A stretch of 60,544 nucleotides of DNA from an uncultured Gemella sp. (GCA_900555985.1 USNF01000005.1:1-60544); one strand, 5' to 3'; positions 33,801 through 43,029 are shown, counted from the first letter of the stretch. The notes: generated by a model not told the origin, from the letters alone. Made by a program: numbers and translations.

Positions 33801-33878
33801 TTGAAGGATAGAATAAGATCTAAAGTTGAAGTTTATTCAGAAAATAACTATGCAAAAGTTAGAATAACTGGTGTATAA
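30849..33878 (+). CDS. sbcC: DNA exonuclease SbcCD, ATPase subunit SbcC
   Basis: A 1009-residue Rad50-like SMC ATPase. N-terminal Walker A ITGKTGSGKST (about residues 33-43), long coiled coils (about 180-500 and 525-830) interrupted by the zinc hook CPLC (about 513-516), and a C-terminal lobe with signature SLSGGE (about 911-916) and Walker B TIFIDEGFGSLD. It partners SbcD. Coiled-coil regions are Lys/Glu-rich and produce spurious antisense frames. Confidence 0.94.
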   Translation: MKPIRLELKEFGPYKHEIVEWDKIINEPIFLITGKTGSGKSTLFDAFVYALYNKTTSGKDIASLRTKTADDKIRTTVIFDFELKNKLYRVERTLAYTKKGNKNQTSGKVALIEIVDNNENVLATKEQDVKEKIEQIIGLDDKQFCQLIILPQGKFKDFLLSKSSEKKETLRSLFNTFFYQKFIDKLSSYAKEQDNDYKIKERELITKFDQFIFDEKLDKFEFLKEENFENVNIQINNQGNIVSEKENVLTKLNKELENLREEHAKITKLNDKFVEFDELKEKYEELTKEENNIIEIQNIIKKLEELEKNIDRISEYNKLITKENELVKKKEDLEKDFKDYSSKRDSNVKLGEQLEIEKKEIEVIKNKLAEVKYFYDNISAFELAFKEKIEYESKLKEFDKNKSELTKYKENILKLEQSNKQELEKSESLKTNISKIDLSIVKKEIEVEKLEKYKNEKSSHEKNKVELEAKIDKLNILRQKQSDLKNKIEELEKNKEKEILNTFLEKLHDGDNCPLCQQKIIHVPEVVDVKHEEDTLINKEYEDTNKEIIRLETIISNEQDDYKKLQLQLNDQEKVINFDSESELERIKEEKDKNEKTLKAYQKIIEENQIQLDTLNDKVIELEKLLESESDLKEKLALANSKIEEYNRKVQQDIIDFKEYYKGQEKQVTEFNNNFEKYTEEKSRLQLKEKELEIDIKNNKEHIISINSDLEELLGKFNNSKLKEYYNDFKEAQEAVEDLKDLKDYKEKVDAYNLAKKSLTNNIKKLEKELSKEVKPNLEEINEKVQLQEEKVSDFGKQLAVLKNKYNTNKELYSKLYNEFKVWESNIKEVREIITLSNVLSGKTESKKSLETYVQGYYLDLILEAGSKRLLQMSNDRYRFERRIEKAKGGGLQGLDIEIYDVYLNSNRIVNSLSGGELFLASLSLALGLAEVIQNESGGISLETIFIDEGFGSLDSETLDTAITTLIDLQSYGRNIGIISHVSELKDRIRSKVEVYSENNYAKVRITGV

Positions 33879-33892
33879 TAAGGTAGAATAGA

Positions 33893-33938
33893 AGTTTTTG
33901 AAGTTTGTGATGTTTTAATTATCACAAACTTCAAAACT
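33893..33938 (+). other. long hairpin between sbcC and addB without a U-tail
   Basis: 18-bp stem with one bulged T (left 33893-33911, right 33921-33938). It is followed by an A-rich stretch, not T, so simple termination is unlikely; it may be an mRNA processing or stability structure in an sbcDC-addB transcript. Confidence 0.5.
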
Positions 33939-33968
33939 AAATAGATGTGTTATAAGAAGGAGGAAATA

Positions 33969-36900
33969 ATGAAGTTAGAATTAATAATATCTCCTAGCGG
34001 TTTTGGGAAAACTCACTTTATTGTTAATGATATAGAAAAAAATAGATTCAATAGCAAAATTATTGTTTTAACCCCAGAACAAAACAGTTTTAATTTTGAA
34101 AAAATACTTTGTGAAAAATTTGGTGGTACATTTGATATAGATGTTATGAACTTTTCAAGTTTATCTAGAAAAGTTAGTGGTATGTTAGGTGTTGATTACT
34201 TTAAAAGTATAGGTGAAGATATTAAACCTTTTTATTTTTATAAAGCTGCTAAAAATTTAGAAAATAGAAATAATTTTCTAGTCAAAAGAATTTTACAAGA
34301 TAGTTCTTTTATAGAAGTAGTATCAGATATATTACGAGAGTTAAAGGAATATCAAGTTAGTGTAAATGTTCTAGAAGAGTTTTTAGAAAAGAATACTTCT
34401 CTAGATAATGCAAGAAGAGAAAAATTAACTGCAATACTAGAGATATATACAGAGTATACAAGACTATCAAAAGAAGATAGTATATTTGATAAGCAAGATT
34501 ATATAAATGAATTGCTACTTTATAGTGAATATCTGGATTTAAGTGAGTATATATTTTATATAGATGCATATTATAATTTCTCAGCACAAGAATACAGCTA
34601 TATTGAAAAACTAATTTTAAAATCAAAAAAAGTAGTTCTAAGTGTTGTTAGTGATGCCAATAGATATTTTAATTTTGATTTATCGCAAATTGCAGCTGGC
34701 TATGATTTAGATAAATTAGAATATAATAGATTTTATTTAGCTGACTTATATAAATACGAAAAGTATAAATTAGATGTGTTTAGAAAATCTCATGAAATGG
34801 TAGCTAGTATTAATGAAGTTCTAAGAAGAAATAGTGAAATTGACTTCTCTGTAATAGCTATAATAAACGATGGTGAAACTCATACTATTAATTTAGAAAT
34901 CTTAGAAAACAAAGTAGTTAATTATAATATATTAGGTGAACATAGTAATAGATTCAAAGGAAAATCAATATTAACTTTGGCTGATAAGTATTATAAAGCT
35001 TTTAAATCAGCAAATGAGGTTGACGATAGTGTTGAAATTATTCGTGCTAAAAACAAAGAATTAGAAGTTAAGACAATTTCTCGAGAAATCTTAAGATTAA
35101 AAAAATATCAAGAAGCGAATAATGAAGACATAGCAATTTTATATAGAGATAGTATTTATGAAAACTACGAATACATATTTAGAGATTATGGATTACAAAT
35201 ACATCTTGATAGAGATATTGATGTAAGTAATCATAGATTAATTAAATTTTTAGACCAAGCTTTAAATATTAAAAAATTTAATTTTAGAGATGGTATTTTA
35301 AATATCATAAAAACTAATTTAACAAATTTTGAGTATTTATATAAAATTAGTGTTCTATCATTCGTATTATTTGGTGATAATAAAATTTCTGAAAAAGAGT
35401 TCTATAAAAATTTTAAAGCTCTAGAAAAGGAAGAATTAATTAGTAAATTAGTACATGAAAAAAATTTAATTAATCACCATTTCAAAGAATATACTTTTAA
35501 TGAAATTTTAAATAGTGTAAAAACAATTACTATAGCAGATTTAGAAAGTATCTTGGAAGAAAGATTAGTAGTTAATAAAGAAGATTTAAATAAAGAGTAC
35601 TTTACACAAGAGGGGTCTTTATATTCAACAAAACAGCTGGAAATTTTAAGAGATTTATTAATTAATCTCTATGAAAAAATTGAGGAAATTTCTAAAAGTA
35701 AAAATCTTCAAGTAAAAAGATATATAAAGAGAATTGAAGATCTTTTTGATTACTGTAATATCAGAATGTATTTAGATAAAGAAGATGGGGAATACGATGA
35801 TATTGAAGAACTAAAAATTGATAGTATTGATCGACAGGTGTATAAGAAAACTCTAGAATTATTGAATAATATACTAGAAAAATTTGGTTCGGAAAATATT
35901 TCATACAATAAGTTTGTGGAACTATTAATAATAGGATTGAGATTAATTAAATATCGTTCAATTCCTGAAATAAGCGACTCTATAATAATGTCTACTATGG
36001 ATTTAGCTAAAGTAGAAAATAAGAAATATGTTTTTATAATTGGATTTAATAAAGATGTTTTACCAGCTACAAAGCAAGATGGATTGTTAGATGATAATGA
36101 TAAAGAACAGTTTATAGATAACAGCATATTCTTATCGCCAACAACTGGTAGTGCCCTTATAGATGAAGAGTTTGTTGCTTATATTGCCTTAACTAGGGCT
36201 ACGATAAAAACATATATTTCATATAGCTTACTAGATAAAAGTTTTAAGGAGAGTTTCCCTTCACCATATTTAGCAGTTGTAAAAAATCTTCTTCATGGAA
36301 TAGGAGAAAAGAATACAGATAAAATTTTAGAGTTTAATTTATCATATTATGATTATTATTTAGATAATATAGGTGAAATACTGACAATTAAAGAATTTAA
36401 CTATTTATTTTCAAAATTATATCGACGATTTATGGATATTAAAGATAGTGGAACAGAAGAAGTAGAAAAACTATCAAAAGTATTAGCTAAGTTTTTAGAA
36501 AATTATGTTGCTATAAGGAAAGTTAATTCTAATTTGGATTATATAGTTCATGGTGAATTAACTGATAAAATTTATTTAGATAAAGATGATATAGTCATAA
36601 ATTATCTAGAGAAAGTAATTAAGGATTATAAATTTGAATTATCAGAAAAAAATATTAAGGAGTTCTTAACTCTTAAAAATAATAGTTTTTCTAGGTTTAG
36701 TATTTCTAAAGTTTCAGATTATGAAAAAAATCCATATTTATTTTTCGTAAAAAGAATACTAGGTGTTAAGGAAGAGACAAAAGTGGAAATAGACAGCTTA
36801 TTAATGGGTAGATTTTTCCACGCAGTTATGTCAGATGCTAGAGTAGTAAATTTCATTACAAAAAGTGGAAGTAAGATTGATATAGATATTATTAATGATG

Positions 36901-37820
36901 AAGATATTGTATCAAGATTTAATATAAGACAAGTTGTAAATGAAGTAATATACAATAATACTAGCAATGACATAATAGATGTTTTAAATATAATTAGTAT
37001 GCTTAATACCCATGACTATATATTACAAAATATGGTCAATCGATTAATTATAGCTATTGCTGTTGAAATAAAGTATTATGCAATAACTAAATTTACTCCG
37101 ACATTTTTAGAAAAAGGATTTTCACTAGAAATTTGTGGTGATGTTATTAGATGTCGTGAGTTAGAAAGTAACAATATAGTAGAGAAAAGTTTAAATAGGA
37201 AATATAATATTCCAACTATAAACTTTGTTGGTTTTATTGATAGAGTAGATGTATTAGAAAAAAATATATCTGTTATTGATTACAAAAGCAGTAAGACTGA
37301 TTTTTCATTAGAAAGTTTAGAATTAGGATTTATTTCTCAAATCTTAACTTACTCTCTGGCATGTGAAATGTTATTTAATAAAAAAAGTGAGGATATTTTA
37401 GGAATATTTTATAGAGAAATTGCCAAATTAGGGAAGGTTTTAAAAGAATACCGCCTTCGTGGATTAGGAAATAGTGATTTAATATTACAAAGTGAGTTTT
37501 CTGAGATAACTAGTGAAGTTATGTTTCTAAGGACTACTAAAAAGGGAACAGCTATTCATGGTTCAGATATAACTAAAGCCTATACTAGTAAGGAATTAGA
37601 TACTTTAGTAGATAAAAACTTACATAATGTATTATCTCTACTTGAAGAAATATATAGCTTTGATTTTTCATTAAAAAAATATGAAATTGAAAATAACGAA
37701 TATTATGCCGAAAAGCAAACACTTTTCAACTATGCATCAGGTTCAGATACAAGACTTGTACCTAAAGCAAAAGTTGAATATAAAGGTAAAGATTTGAGAA
37801 AAAAAATATTAGAGGAATAG
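33969..37820 (+). CDS. ATP-dependent helicase/nuclease subunit B, AddB/RexB type
   Basis: A 1283-residue protein. Start ATG 33969 has SD AAGGAGG, and MKLELIISPSGFGKTHF is the AddB-like N-terminal P-loop (the usual first Gly/Ala is Ser). The C-terminal RecB-type nuclease has GRFFHA, VGFIDRVD, VIDYKSS and the QILTYSLA motif in order. All four Fe-S cluster cysteines of B. subtilis AddB appear missing: the first position reads EKNPYLFF near residue 921 instead of a CPF motif, and the C-terminal CxxC...C block is replaced by NNEYYAEKQ. No addA follows. It sits beside sbcDC, as in Bacillus, but the helicase partner is absent locally. Confidence 0.85.
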   Translation: MKLELIISPSGFGKTHFIVNDIEKNRFNSKIIVLTPEQNSFNFEKILCEKFGGTFDIDVMNFSSLSRKVSGMLGVDYFKSIGEDIKPFYFYKAAKNLENRNNFLVKRILQDSSFIEVVSDILRELKEYQVSVNVLEEFLEKNTSLDNARREKLTAILEIYTEYTRLSKEDSIFDKQDYINELLLYSEYLDLSEYIFYIDAYYNFSAQEYSYIEKLILKSKKVVLSVVSDANRYFNFDLSQIAAGYDLDKLEYNRFYLADLYKYEKYKLDVFRKSHEMVASINEVLRRNSEIDFSVIAIINDGETHTINLEILENKVVNYNILGEHSNRFKGKSILTLADKYYKAFKSANEVDDSVEIIRAKNKELEVKTISREILRLKKYQEANNEDIAILYRDSIYENYEYIFRDYGLQIHLDRDIDVSNHRLIKFLDQALNIKKFNFRDGILNIIKTNLTNFEYLYKISVLSFVLFGDNKISEKEFYKNFKALEKEELISKLVHEKNLINHHFKEYTFNEILNSVKTITIADLESILEERLVVNKEDLNKEYFTQEGSLYSTKQLEILRDLLINLYEKIEEISKSKNLQVKRYIKRIEDLFDYCNIRMYLDKEDGEYDDIEELKIDSIDRQVYKKTLELLNNILEKFGSENISYNKFVELLIIGLRLIKYRSIPEISDSIIMSTMDLAKVENKKYVFIIGFNKDVLPATKQDGLLDDNDKEQFIDNSIFLSPTTGSALIDEEFVAYIALTRATIKTYISYSLLDKSFKESFPSPYLAVVKNLLHGIGEKNTDKILEFNLSYYDYYLDNIGEILTIKEFNYLFSKLYRRFMDIKDSGTEEVEKLSKVLAKFLENYVAIRKVNSNLDYIVHGELTDKIYLDKDDIVINYLEKVIKDYKFELSEKNIKEFLTLKNNSFSRFSISKVSDYEKNPYLFFVKRILGVKEETKVEIDSLLMGRFFHAVMSDARVVNFITKSGSKIDIDIINDEDIVSRFNIRQVVNEVIYNNTSNDIIDVLNIISMLNTHDYILQNMVNRLIIAIAVEIKYYAITKFTPTFLEKGFSLEICGDVIRCRELESNNIVEKSLNRKYNIPTINFVGFIDRVDVLEKNISVIDYKSSKTDFSLESLELGFISQILTYSLACEMLFNKKSEDILGIFYREIAKLGKVLKEYRLRGLGNSDLILQSEFSEITSEVMFLRTTKKGTAIHGSDITKAYTSKELDTLVDKNLHNVLSLLEEIYSFDFSLKKYEIENNEYYAEKQTLFNYASGSDTRLVPKAKVEYKGKDLRKKILEE

Positions 37821-37829
37821 CATTAAGCG

Positions 37830-37869
37830 AAAGCTACTAAAGATATCTTTTAGTGGCTTTTGTTATTTA
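37830..37869 (+). terminator. terminator after addB-like gene
   Basis: About 12-bp stem AAAGCTACTAAA / TTTAGTGGCTTT (G-U pair) followed by TTGTTATTT. Confidence 0.7.
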
Positions 37870-37942
37870 TAAAGGGTGAAAAGTAAAGAAATTACTTAAC
37901 TGAAAATTTTCAGAAAATTAATTTAAAATAACATACTATTAC

Positions 37943-37971
37943 TTGCTTTTTAAAAAATATTATTGTAGAAT
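37943..37971 (+). promoter_or_regulatory. promoter of esterase-esterase-ATP-grasp operon
   Basis: -35 TTGCTT (37943-37948), 17-base spacer, -10 TAGAAT (37966-37971), 40 bases before the first ATG. Confidence 0.6.
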
Positions 37972-38011
37972 TGATATTAATAAATTATAAAAATGAAAAA
38001 GGACATTATTA

Positions 38012-38842
38012 ATGAAAAAACATTCGTATTTTTATTTAGAAATGAAGGAACATCATTTGAAAGTTCCTTATACTGGGAAAAATAGAAGAATAAGAGTTTT
38101 ATTACCAAAAGGATATGCTGAAGATTTAGATAGAAGCTATCCGGTTGTTTATATGAACGATGGACAAAATGTTTTTTATAGTGGTGAATCTTTTAGTGGA
38201 CATTCATGGAAGGTCATACCAGCAATTAAGAGAAATCCTGATATGCCGCGTATGATTATTGTCGGAATAGACAATGATAATGAGGGACGAATGAATGAAT
38301 ATGCACCGTGGAAGTTTTCAAATGCACCATTGCTGTCATTTGGTTTAACATTAGGTGGTTTGGGTAGTGAATATGCAGATTTCTTTATTAAGGTGGTTAA
38401 ACCTTTTATTGATAAAACATATCGTACTAAGCCTGAAAGAGAGTATACTGCTATGATAGGAAGTTCATTAGGTGCTAATATTGCACAGTATATTGGACTA
38501 GAGCATAAAGATAAAGTCGGAGCATTAGGGATTTTTTCATCAGCTAACTGGCTTAATAAAGTAGAATTTGATAGATATATCGCAAAACATAAGTTAGAAA
38601 ATCAAAAAGTTTATATAGAAGTTGGTACTAATGAAGGTGATGATACTGATAGAGAATTAACGTATGGAAACATAAAACAGTCATATATTAGTACAACATT
38701 AGATTATTATCGCCAACTTATAGAAGCGGGATTATCTACAAAAGATATTAAATTAAATGTAGTTGCTGATGGTGAACACAGTGAAGAATGTTGGTCGAAG
38801 TATTTACCAGAATGTCTAAGATTTATTAGTGAAGAATGGTAA
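38012..38842 (+). CDS. alpha/beta-hydrolase esterase (esterase D / Fes-like)
   Basis: A 276-residue cytoplasmic alpha/beta hydrolase. It has an oxyanion-type YPVVYMNDGQNVF segment (about residues 44-56), the nucleophile elbow GSSLGA (about 151-156, Ser153), and a late acidic residue and His (VGTNEGDDTD, GEHSEECW) that complete the triad. The family includes enterochelin esterase and S-formylglutathione hydrolase. It starts a three-gene unit with a second esterase and an ATP-grasp ligase. Substrate unknown. Confidence 0.82.
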   Translation: MKKHSYFYLEMKEHHLKVPYTGKNRRIRVLLPKGYAEDLDRSYPVVYMNDGQNVFYSGESFSGHSWKVIPAIKRNPDMPRMIIVGIDNDNEGRMNEYAPWKFSNAPLLSFGLTLGGLGSEYADFFIKVVKPFIDKTYRTKPEREYTAMIGSSLGANIAQYIGLEHKDKVGALGIFSSANWLNKVEFDRYIAKHKLENQKVYIEVGTNEGDDTDRELTYGNIKQSYISTTLDYYRQLIEAGLSTKDIKLNVVADGEHSEECWSKYLPECLRFISEEW

Positions 38843-38871
38843 AAATATAATTAAGAACAGGAGAATAGAAT

Positions 38872-39612
38872 TTGAATATAGAACATTTAAGCCACTATAG
38901 TGGTAATTTAGGAAGAGAAATGGCATTAAATAGATATGGGCATGCTGGCTTACCAATCGTAGTATTCCCTTCATCAGGAGGAACTCATAATGAGTACTAT
39001 GATTTTGGTATGATAGATGCATGTGCAGAATTTATTAATCAAGGTAAAGTTCAGTTTTTCACATTATCTAGTGTAGATAGTGAATCATGGCTATGTGATT
39101 GGAAAGCTGGTCACGATAGAGCCTTAGCTCACACACAATATGAAAAATATGTTATAGAAGAAGCTATCCCATTTATTAAACATAAAACAGGATGGTTTGG
39201 TCCAATGATGGCTACAGGATGTAGTATGGGTGGTTACCATTCATTTAATATTTTCTTACAACATCCAGATGTATTTGGAAAAGTAATAGCACTTAGTGGT
39301 GTTTATGATGCAAGATTCTTTGTTGGTGAATATGGAAATGATGAATTAATTTTCCGTAACTCACCAAGTGATAATATTTGGATGCAAAATGATGGATGGT
39401 TTATTGATCACTATCGCGCTGCAGACATTATTGTATGTACTGGATTAGGACCTTGGGAGCAAGATGGATTACCATCATTCTACAGTCTGAAAAAAGCATT
39501 TGAAGAAAAAAATATTCCTGCATGGTTTGATGTATGGGGTGAAGATGTTGCCCACGATTGGCCATGGTGGAGAATCCAAATGCCATACTTTTTAGAAAAA
39601 TTAAATCTATAA
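38872..39612 (+). CDS. alpha/beta-hydrolase, esterase family (second in operon)
   Basis: A 246-residue protein, TTG start at 38872 with SD ACAGGAG at 38857-38863. Nucleophile elbow GCSMGG (about residues 115-120, Ser117), HDRALAHTQYEKYVIEEAIP before it, and DVAHDWPWW near the C-terminus giving the catalytic His. It shares the fold with the preceding esterase but is a different subgroup with many aromatic residues around the site. It is 29 bases downstream and cotranscribed. Function not recognised. Confidence 0.8.
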   Translation: MNIEHLSHYSGNLGREMALNRYGHAGLPIVVFPSSGGTHNEYYDFGMIDACAEFINQGKVQFFTLSSVDSESWLCDWKAGHDRALAHTQYEKYVIEEAIPFIKHKTGWFGPMMATGCSMGGYHSFNIFLQHPDVFGKVIALSGVYDARFFVGEYGNDELIFRNSPSDNIWMQNDGWFIDHYRAADIIVCTGLGPWEQDGLPSFYSLKKAFEEKNIPAWFDVWGEDVAHDWPWWRIQMPYFLEKLNL

Positions 39613-39653
39613 TCTAAAATCTACAATACTAAGAAAGAAAAGAGGACATAGTT

Positions 39654-40817
39654 ATGAACTATATAGTTATATCACCATATTACCCACATAATTTCCAAAA
39701 ATTTTCAATCGAGTTGAAAAATCAAGGTTTCAATGTACTTGGTATAGGGGAGGAACCATATGATCAACTTGATGATAGATTAAAAGATGCTTTAACAGAG
39801 TATTTTAGAGTTAATAGTTTAGACGACGTTGAAGAAGTAAAAAGAGCAGTAGCATTTTTATTCCATAAACATGGACCGATTGATAGAATCGAATCACAAA
39901 ATGAGCACTGGATGGAATTAGATGCTGCTTTACGTACACAATTTAACGTTTACGGACTAAAAGAACGTGATTTGAAGAAAACTAAACATAAATCTGAGAT
40001 GAAAAAATACTTTGAAAAAGCAGGTGTACCTGTAGTACCTGGTTTCTTAGTGAAAAAAGAAAAAGATATAGATAAAGGTGTTAAAAAATTAAAATTACCT
40101 TTAATTGCTAAACCTGATAATGGCGTAGGAGCGGCAGCTACATATAAACTACAAGATAAAAAAGATGTAGAAAACTTTAAAAAAGAATGGGATGGAAAAA
40201 CACCTTATTTCTTAGAGCCATTTGTTAGTGCTTCTGATATAGTAACATTTGATGGTATTGTTGATGCGAAAGGAAATATTGTTTTTTCAACTAGTATTGT
40301 TTACTACTATACTCCACTAGAATTACTAAATAATAATACAATTGATTGGGTTTACTATATTGATAAAGAACTTGATCCTAAATTAGTAGAGTATGGTGAA
40401 AAAGCAGTAAAAGCATTTGGTATGAAAGAAAGATTCTTCCACATTGAATTTTTCAAAACTGAAGATGATTATATAGCGATTGAATATAATAACCGTCCAG
40501 CGGGTGCTTTTGCTATTGACGTATATAACTACGCTCATTCTTTTGACTTCTTTAAACTATATGCTGAAGTTGTAAAAGGAACTAATGGAGAATTAAACCT
40601 TGATTCTAAATATGGATTAGCTTCTACAAGACGTGATTACAAAGATTATCTATATTCAGAAGATGATATTAGAAATAAATATCAAGATAAGTTAAAAGCT
40701 GTTCTTAGAATGCCAGAAGCTTTTGCTGAATTACAAGGTAATACAATGTATGTTTTAGTTGCAGATACTCTAGAAGAAATGAACGAAATGAAAGAATACG
40801 TTGAAAAATTAAAATAA
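39654..40817 (+). CDS. ATP-grasp family enzyme
   Basis: A 387-residue ATP-grasp ligase. N-terminal Rossmann-like part (residues 1-110), then HKSEMKKYFEKAGVPVVPGF, the ATP-binding LPLIAKPDNGVGAAATYKL (about residues 142-160), the central FLEPFVSASDIVTFDGIV and the metal-binding IEYNNRPAGAFAIDVYN (about 280-296). It would form an amide or similar bond through an acyl phosphate. With two esterases upstream it suggests making and trimming a small conjugate; the pathway is not recognised. Confidence 0.82.
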   Translation: MNYIVISPYYPHNFQKFSIELKNQGFNVLGIGEEPYDQLDDRLKDALTEYFRVNSLDDVEEVKRAVAFLFHKHGPIDRIESQNEHWMELDAALRTQFNVYGLKERDLKKTKHKSEMKKYFEKAGVPVVPGFLVKKEKDIDKGVKKLKLPLIAKPDNGVGAAATYKLQDKKDVENFKKEWDGKTPYFLEPFVSASDIVTFDGIVDAKGNIVFSTSIVYYYTPLELLNNNTIDWVYYIDKELDPKLVEYGEKAVKAFGMKERFFHIEFFKTEDDYIAIEYNNRPAGAFAIDVYNYAHSFDFFKLYAEVVKGTNGELNLDSKYGLASTRRDYKDYLYSEDDIRNKYQDKLKAVLRMPEAFAELQGNTMYVLVADTLEEMNEMKEYVEKLK

Positions 40818-40832
40818 TACAATATAGATATG

Positions 40833-40880
40833 ATACACTTTTATTCTGTTTTTGCAGAATAAAAGTGTATTTTCTATTTG
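40833..40880 (+). terminator. terminator after ATP-grasp operon
   Basis: Perfect 16-bp stem ATACACTTTTATTCTG / CAGAATAAAAGTGTAT (40833-40848 / 40855-40870), followed by a T-rich tail. Confidence 0.85.
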
Positions 40881-40906
40881 AATAAAAAGAAAAAAAGTGG
40901 TAGAAT
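40878..40906 (+). promoter_or_regulatory. fbp promoter
   Basis: -35 TTGAAT (40878-40883), 17-base spacer, extended -10 TGG-TAGAAT (hexamer 40901-40906). Confidence 0.65.
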
Positions 40907-40938
40907 TAAAAATATAAAACGATTTCAAGGAGAACATT

Positions 40939-42885
40939 ATGAATATATCTAGGGAACATCTAGAACTTTTGTCAGAAAGTTTTAGAAATATAGATGAAAC
41001 AACAAAAGAAATTATAAATTTAGAAGCAATTCTATCATTACCCAAGGGAACAGAACATTTTTTAAGCGATATTCATGGCGAGTATGAAGCTTTTGACCAT
41101 ATATTGAGAAATGGTTCTGGGGTAATTAAAGAAAAGTTGAAGGAGGTATTTGGGAATAGACTTCCTAAAAAAGAGCTTAACTTGCTGGCTACTATAATAT
41201 ATTATCCAGAAGAAAAATTAAATCTTTTAAAAAAAGAATTTTCAACTGTAGAATATAAAGAATACCAAAAGATTTTATTATTAAGACTTTTAGAGGTAAC
41301 ACAAGTAGCAGCAAGAAAATATACACGTTCTAAAGTAAGAAAACTATTACCAAAAGACTTTGATTATATTATTGAAGAATTATTATATAAAATGCAAACT
41401 AGGGATAAAGAAGATTATTATGAAAAAATCCTAGAAAATATTATTGAATTAGGTGCGGGGGATAAGTTTATTATAGAGTTATCTTTAAGTATTCATAAAC
41501 TTATTATTGACCATCTACATATTGTGGGAGATGTGTATGATAGGGGACCTTTACCTGATAAAATAATGGATAGATTGCTTAATTATCATTCATTAGATAT
41601 TCAATGGGGAAATCATGATATGTTGTGGATAGGAGCATATCTAGGTGATAGAATATCTATGGCAAATGTTATTCGTATTTGTGCAAGATATGATAATTTA
41701 GATATTGTTGAAGATAGGTATGGTATCTCTTTAAGAGGATTATTAAATTTAAGTGAAAAATATTATAAAGAAGATCCTTGTAAGGAGTTTTTACCAAAAC
41801 TTTCTAAAGACGATGAATTAAAATATAGTGAACATGAGATTTTACAAATTGCTAGAATGCACAAAGCTATGGCTATAATTCAGTTTAAATTAGAAAAACA
41901 AGTAATTGATAAAAATCCAGAGTTTAATTTGCAAACTAGAGCTTTATTAGATAAAATCGATTTTGATAAAAAAACAGTTGTTATACGTGGTAAAGTACAT
42001 CCAATGAAGTCATGTGATTTTCCAACAATTGATAGAAAAAATCCATTTAAGTTAACAAAAGATGAAGAAAAAGTAGTAAATAAATTAAGGGAATCATTTG
42101 TTACAAGTGAAAAATTAAAAAAACATATTGAACTATTCATTAATAAAGGTGCTATGTATAGTTGCTATAACGGTAATCTTCTAATTCATGGTTGTATGCC
42201 GGTAGATAGTGAAGGTAATTTCCAAAAATTTACGTATGAAAATAAACAATACGAAGGTAAAGCTCTATTAGACTTTTTTGATAGAAAAGTACGTAGTATT
42301 TTCTATAGTGAAGAAAGAGAAGATAATGGATTATTCTTCTACCTTTGGCAAGGTGAGTATTCACCGTTATTTGGGAAACGTGATATGACTACTTTTGAAA
42401 GATACTTTATTGAAGATAAGGCAACACATGAAGAGGTGAAAAATGCATATTACAAATTACGTGAAAATGAAGAATTCTGTGTAAAATTACTTAAAGAGTT
42501 TGGTTTAAGAGAAGATGGTCATATTATTAATGGACACACTCCAGTAAAAGAAACAAAAGGTGAAGACCCAATAAAAGCTAATGGTCGCACGATTGTTATA
42601 GATGGAGGAATGTCAAGAGCATATCATAAAACAACTGGTCATGGAGGATATACATTAACATATAACTCTTATGGATTACAAATAATGAGCCATGATATTT
42701 TCCAAAGTAAGAAAAAAGCACTTAAAGATGAGACAGATATTGTATCAACACGTAGAGTTGTAGATAAATTAACTAGGAAAAAAGTAGCTGATACAGATAA
42801 TGGGGCAAAAATTAAAAAACAAATAGATTTACTTAAATTATTGTTAGATGAGTACAGAAAAGGTACGATTGTAGAACGATATTAG
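40939..42885 (+). CDS. fbp: fructose-1,6-bisphosphatase, class III
   Basis: A 648-residue Firmicute-type FBPase of gluconeogenesis, related to calcineurin phosphoesterases. Metal-binding motifs: FLSDIHGEYEAF (about residues 41-52), HIVGDVYDRGPLPD (about 193-206), IQWGNHDMLWIG (about 217-228), and near the C-terminus INGHTPVKETKGEDP with DGGMSRAYHKTTGHGGYTL. The length is typical of class III. It has its own promoter and terminator. Confidence 0.95.
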   Translation: MNISREHLELLSESFRNIDETTKEIINLEAILSLPKGTEHFLSDIHGEYEAFDHILRNGSGVIKEKLKEVFGNRLPKKELNLLATIIYYPEEKLNLLKKEFSTVEYKEYQKILLLRLLEVTQVAARKYTRSKVRKLLPKDFDYIIEELLYKMQTRDKEDYYEKILENIIELGAGDKFIIELSLSIHKLIIDHLHIVGDVYDRGPLPDKIMDRLLNYHSLDIQWGNHDMLWIGAYLGDRISMANVIRICARYDNLDIVEDRYGISLRGLLNLSEKYYKEDPCKEFLPKLSKDDELKYSEHEILQIARMHKAMAIIQFKLEKQVIDKNPEFNLQTRALLDKIDFDKKTVVIRGKVHPMKSCDFPTIDRKNPFKLTKDEEKVVNKLRESFVTSEKLKKHIELFINKGAMYSCYNGNLLIHGCMPVDSEGNFQKFTYENKQYEGKALLDFFDRKVRSIFYSEEREDNGLFFYLWQGEYSPLFGKRDMTTFERYFIEDKATHEEVKNAYYKLRENEEFCVKLLKEFGLREDGHIINGHTPVKETKGEDPIKANGRTIVIDGGMSRAYHKTTGHGGYTLTYNSYGLQIMSHDIFQSKKKALKDETDIVSTRRVVDKLTRKKVADTDNGAKIKKQIDLLKLLLDEYRKGTIVERY

Positions 42886-42893
42886 TATTCCAT

Positions 42894-42928
42894 GAAAAGG
42901 GTTAAGAGTTTATTCTTAGCCCTTTTTC
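42894..42928 (+). terminator. terminator after fbp
   Basis: 13-bp stem GAAAAGGGTTAAGA / TCTTAGCCCTTTTTC (G-U pair) followed by T-rich sequence. Confidence 0.88.
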
Positions 42929-43029
42929 ATACTTGATAGTGCAAAAAAAATTGGTGTATTTAGAATGAACTAGTTTTAACCTAGTATTTAGAATATAATA
43001 AAAATTTAAATTAATTATAATTAAAATTA

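Noticed and set aside
37821..38842. addA expected after addB
   Set aside because: The following gene is an alpha/beta hydrolase with GSSLGA, not a UvrD-type helicase; no helicase motifs are present.
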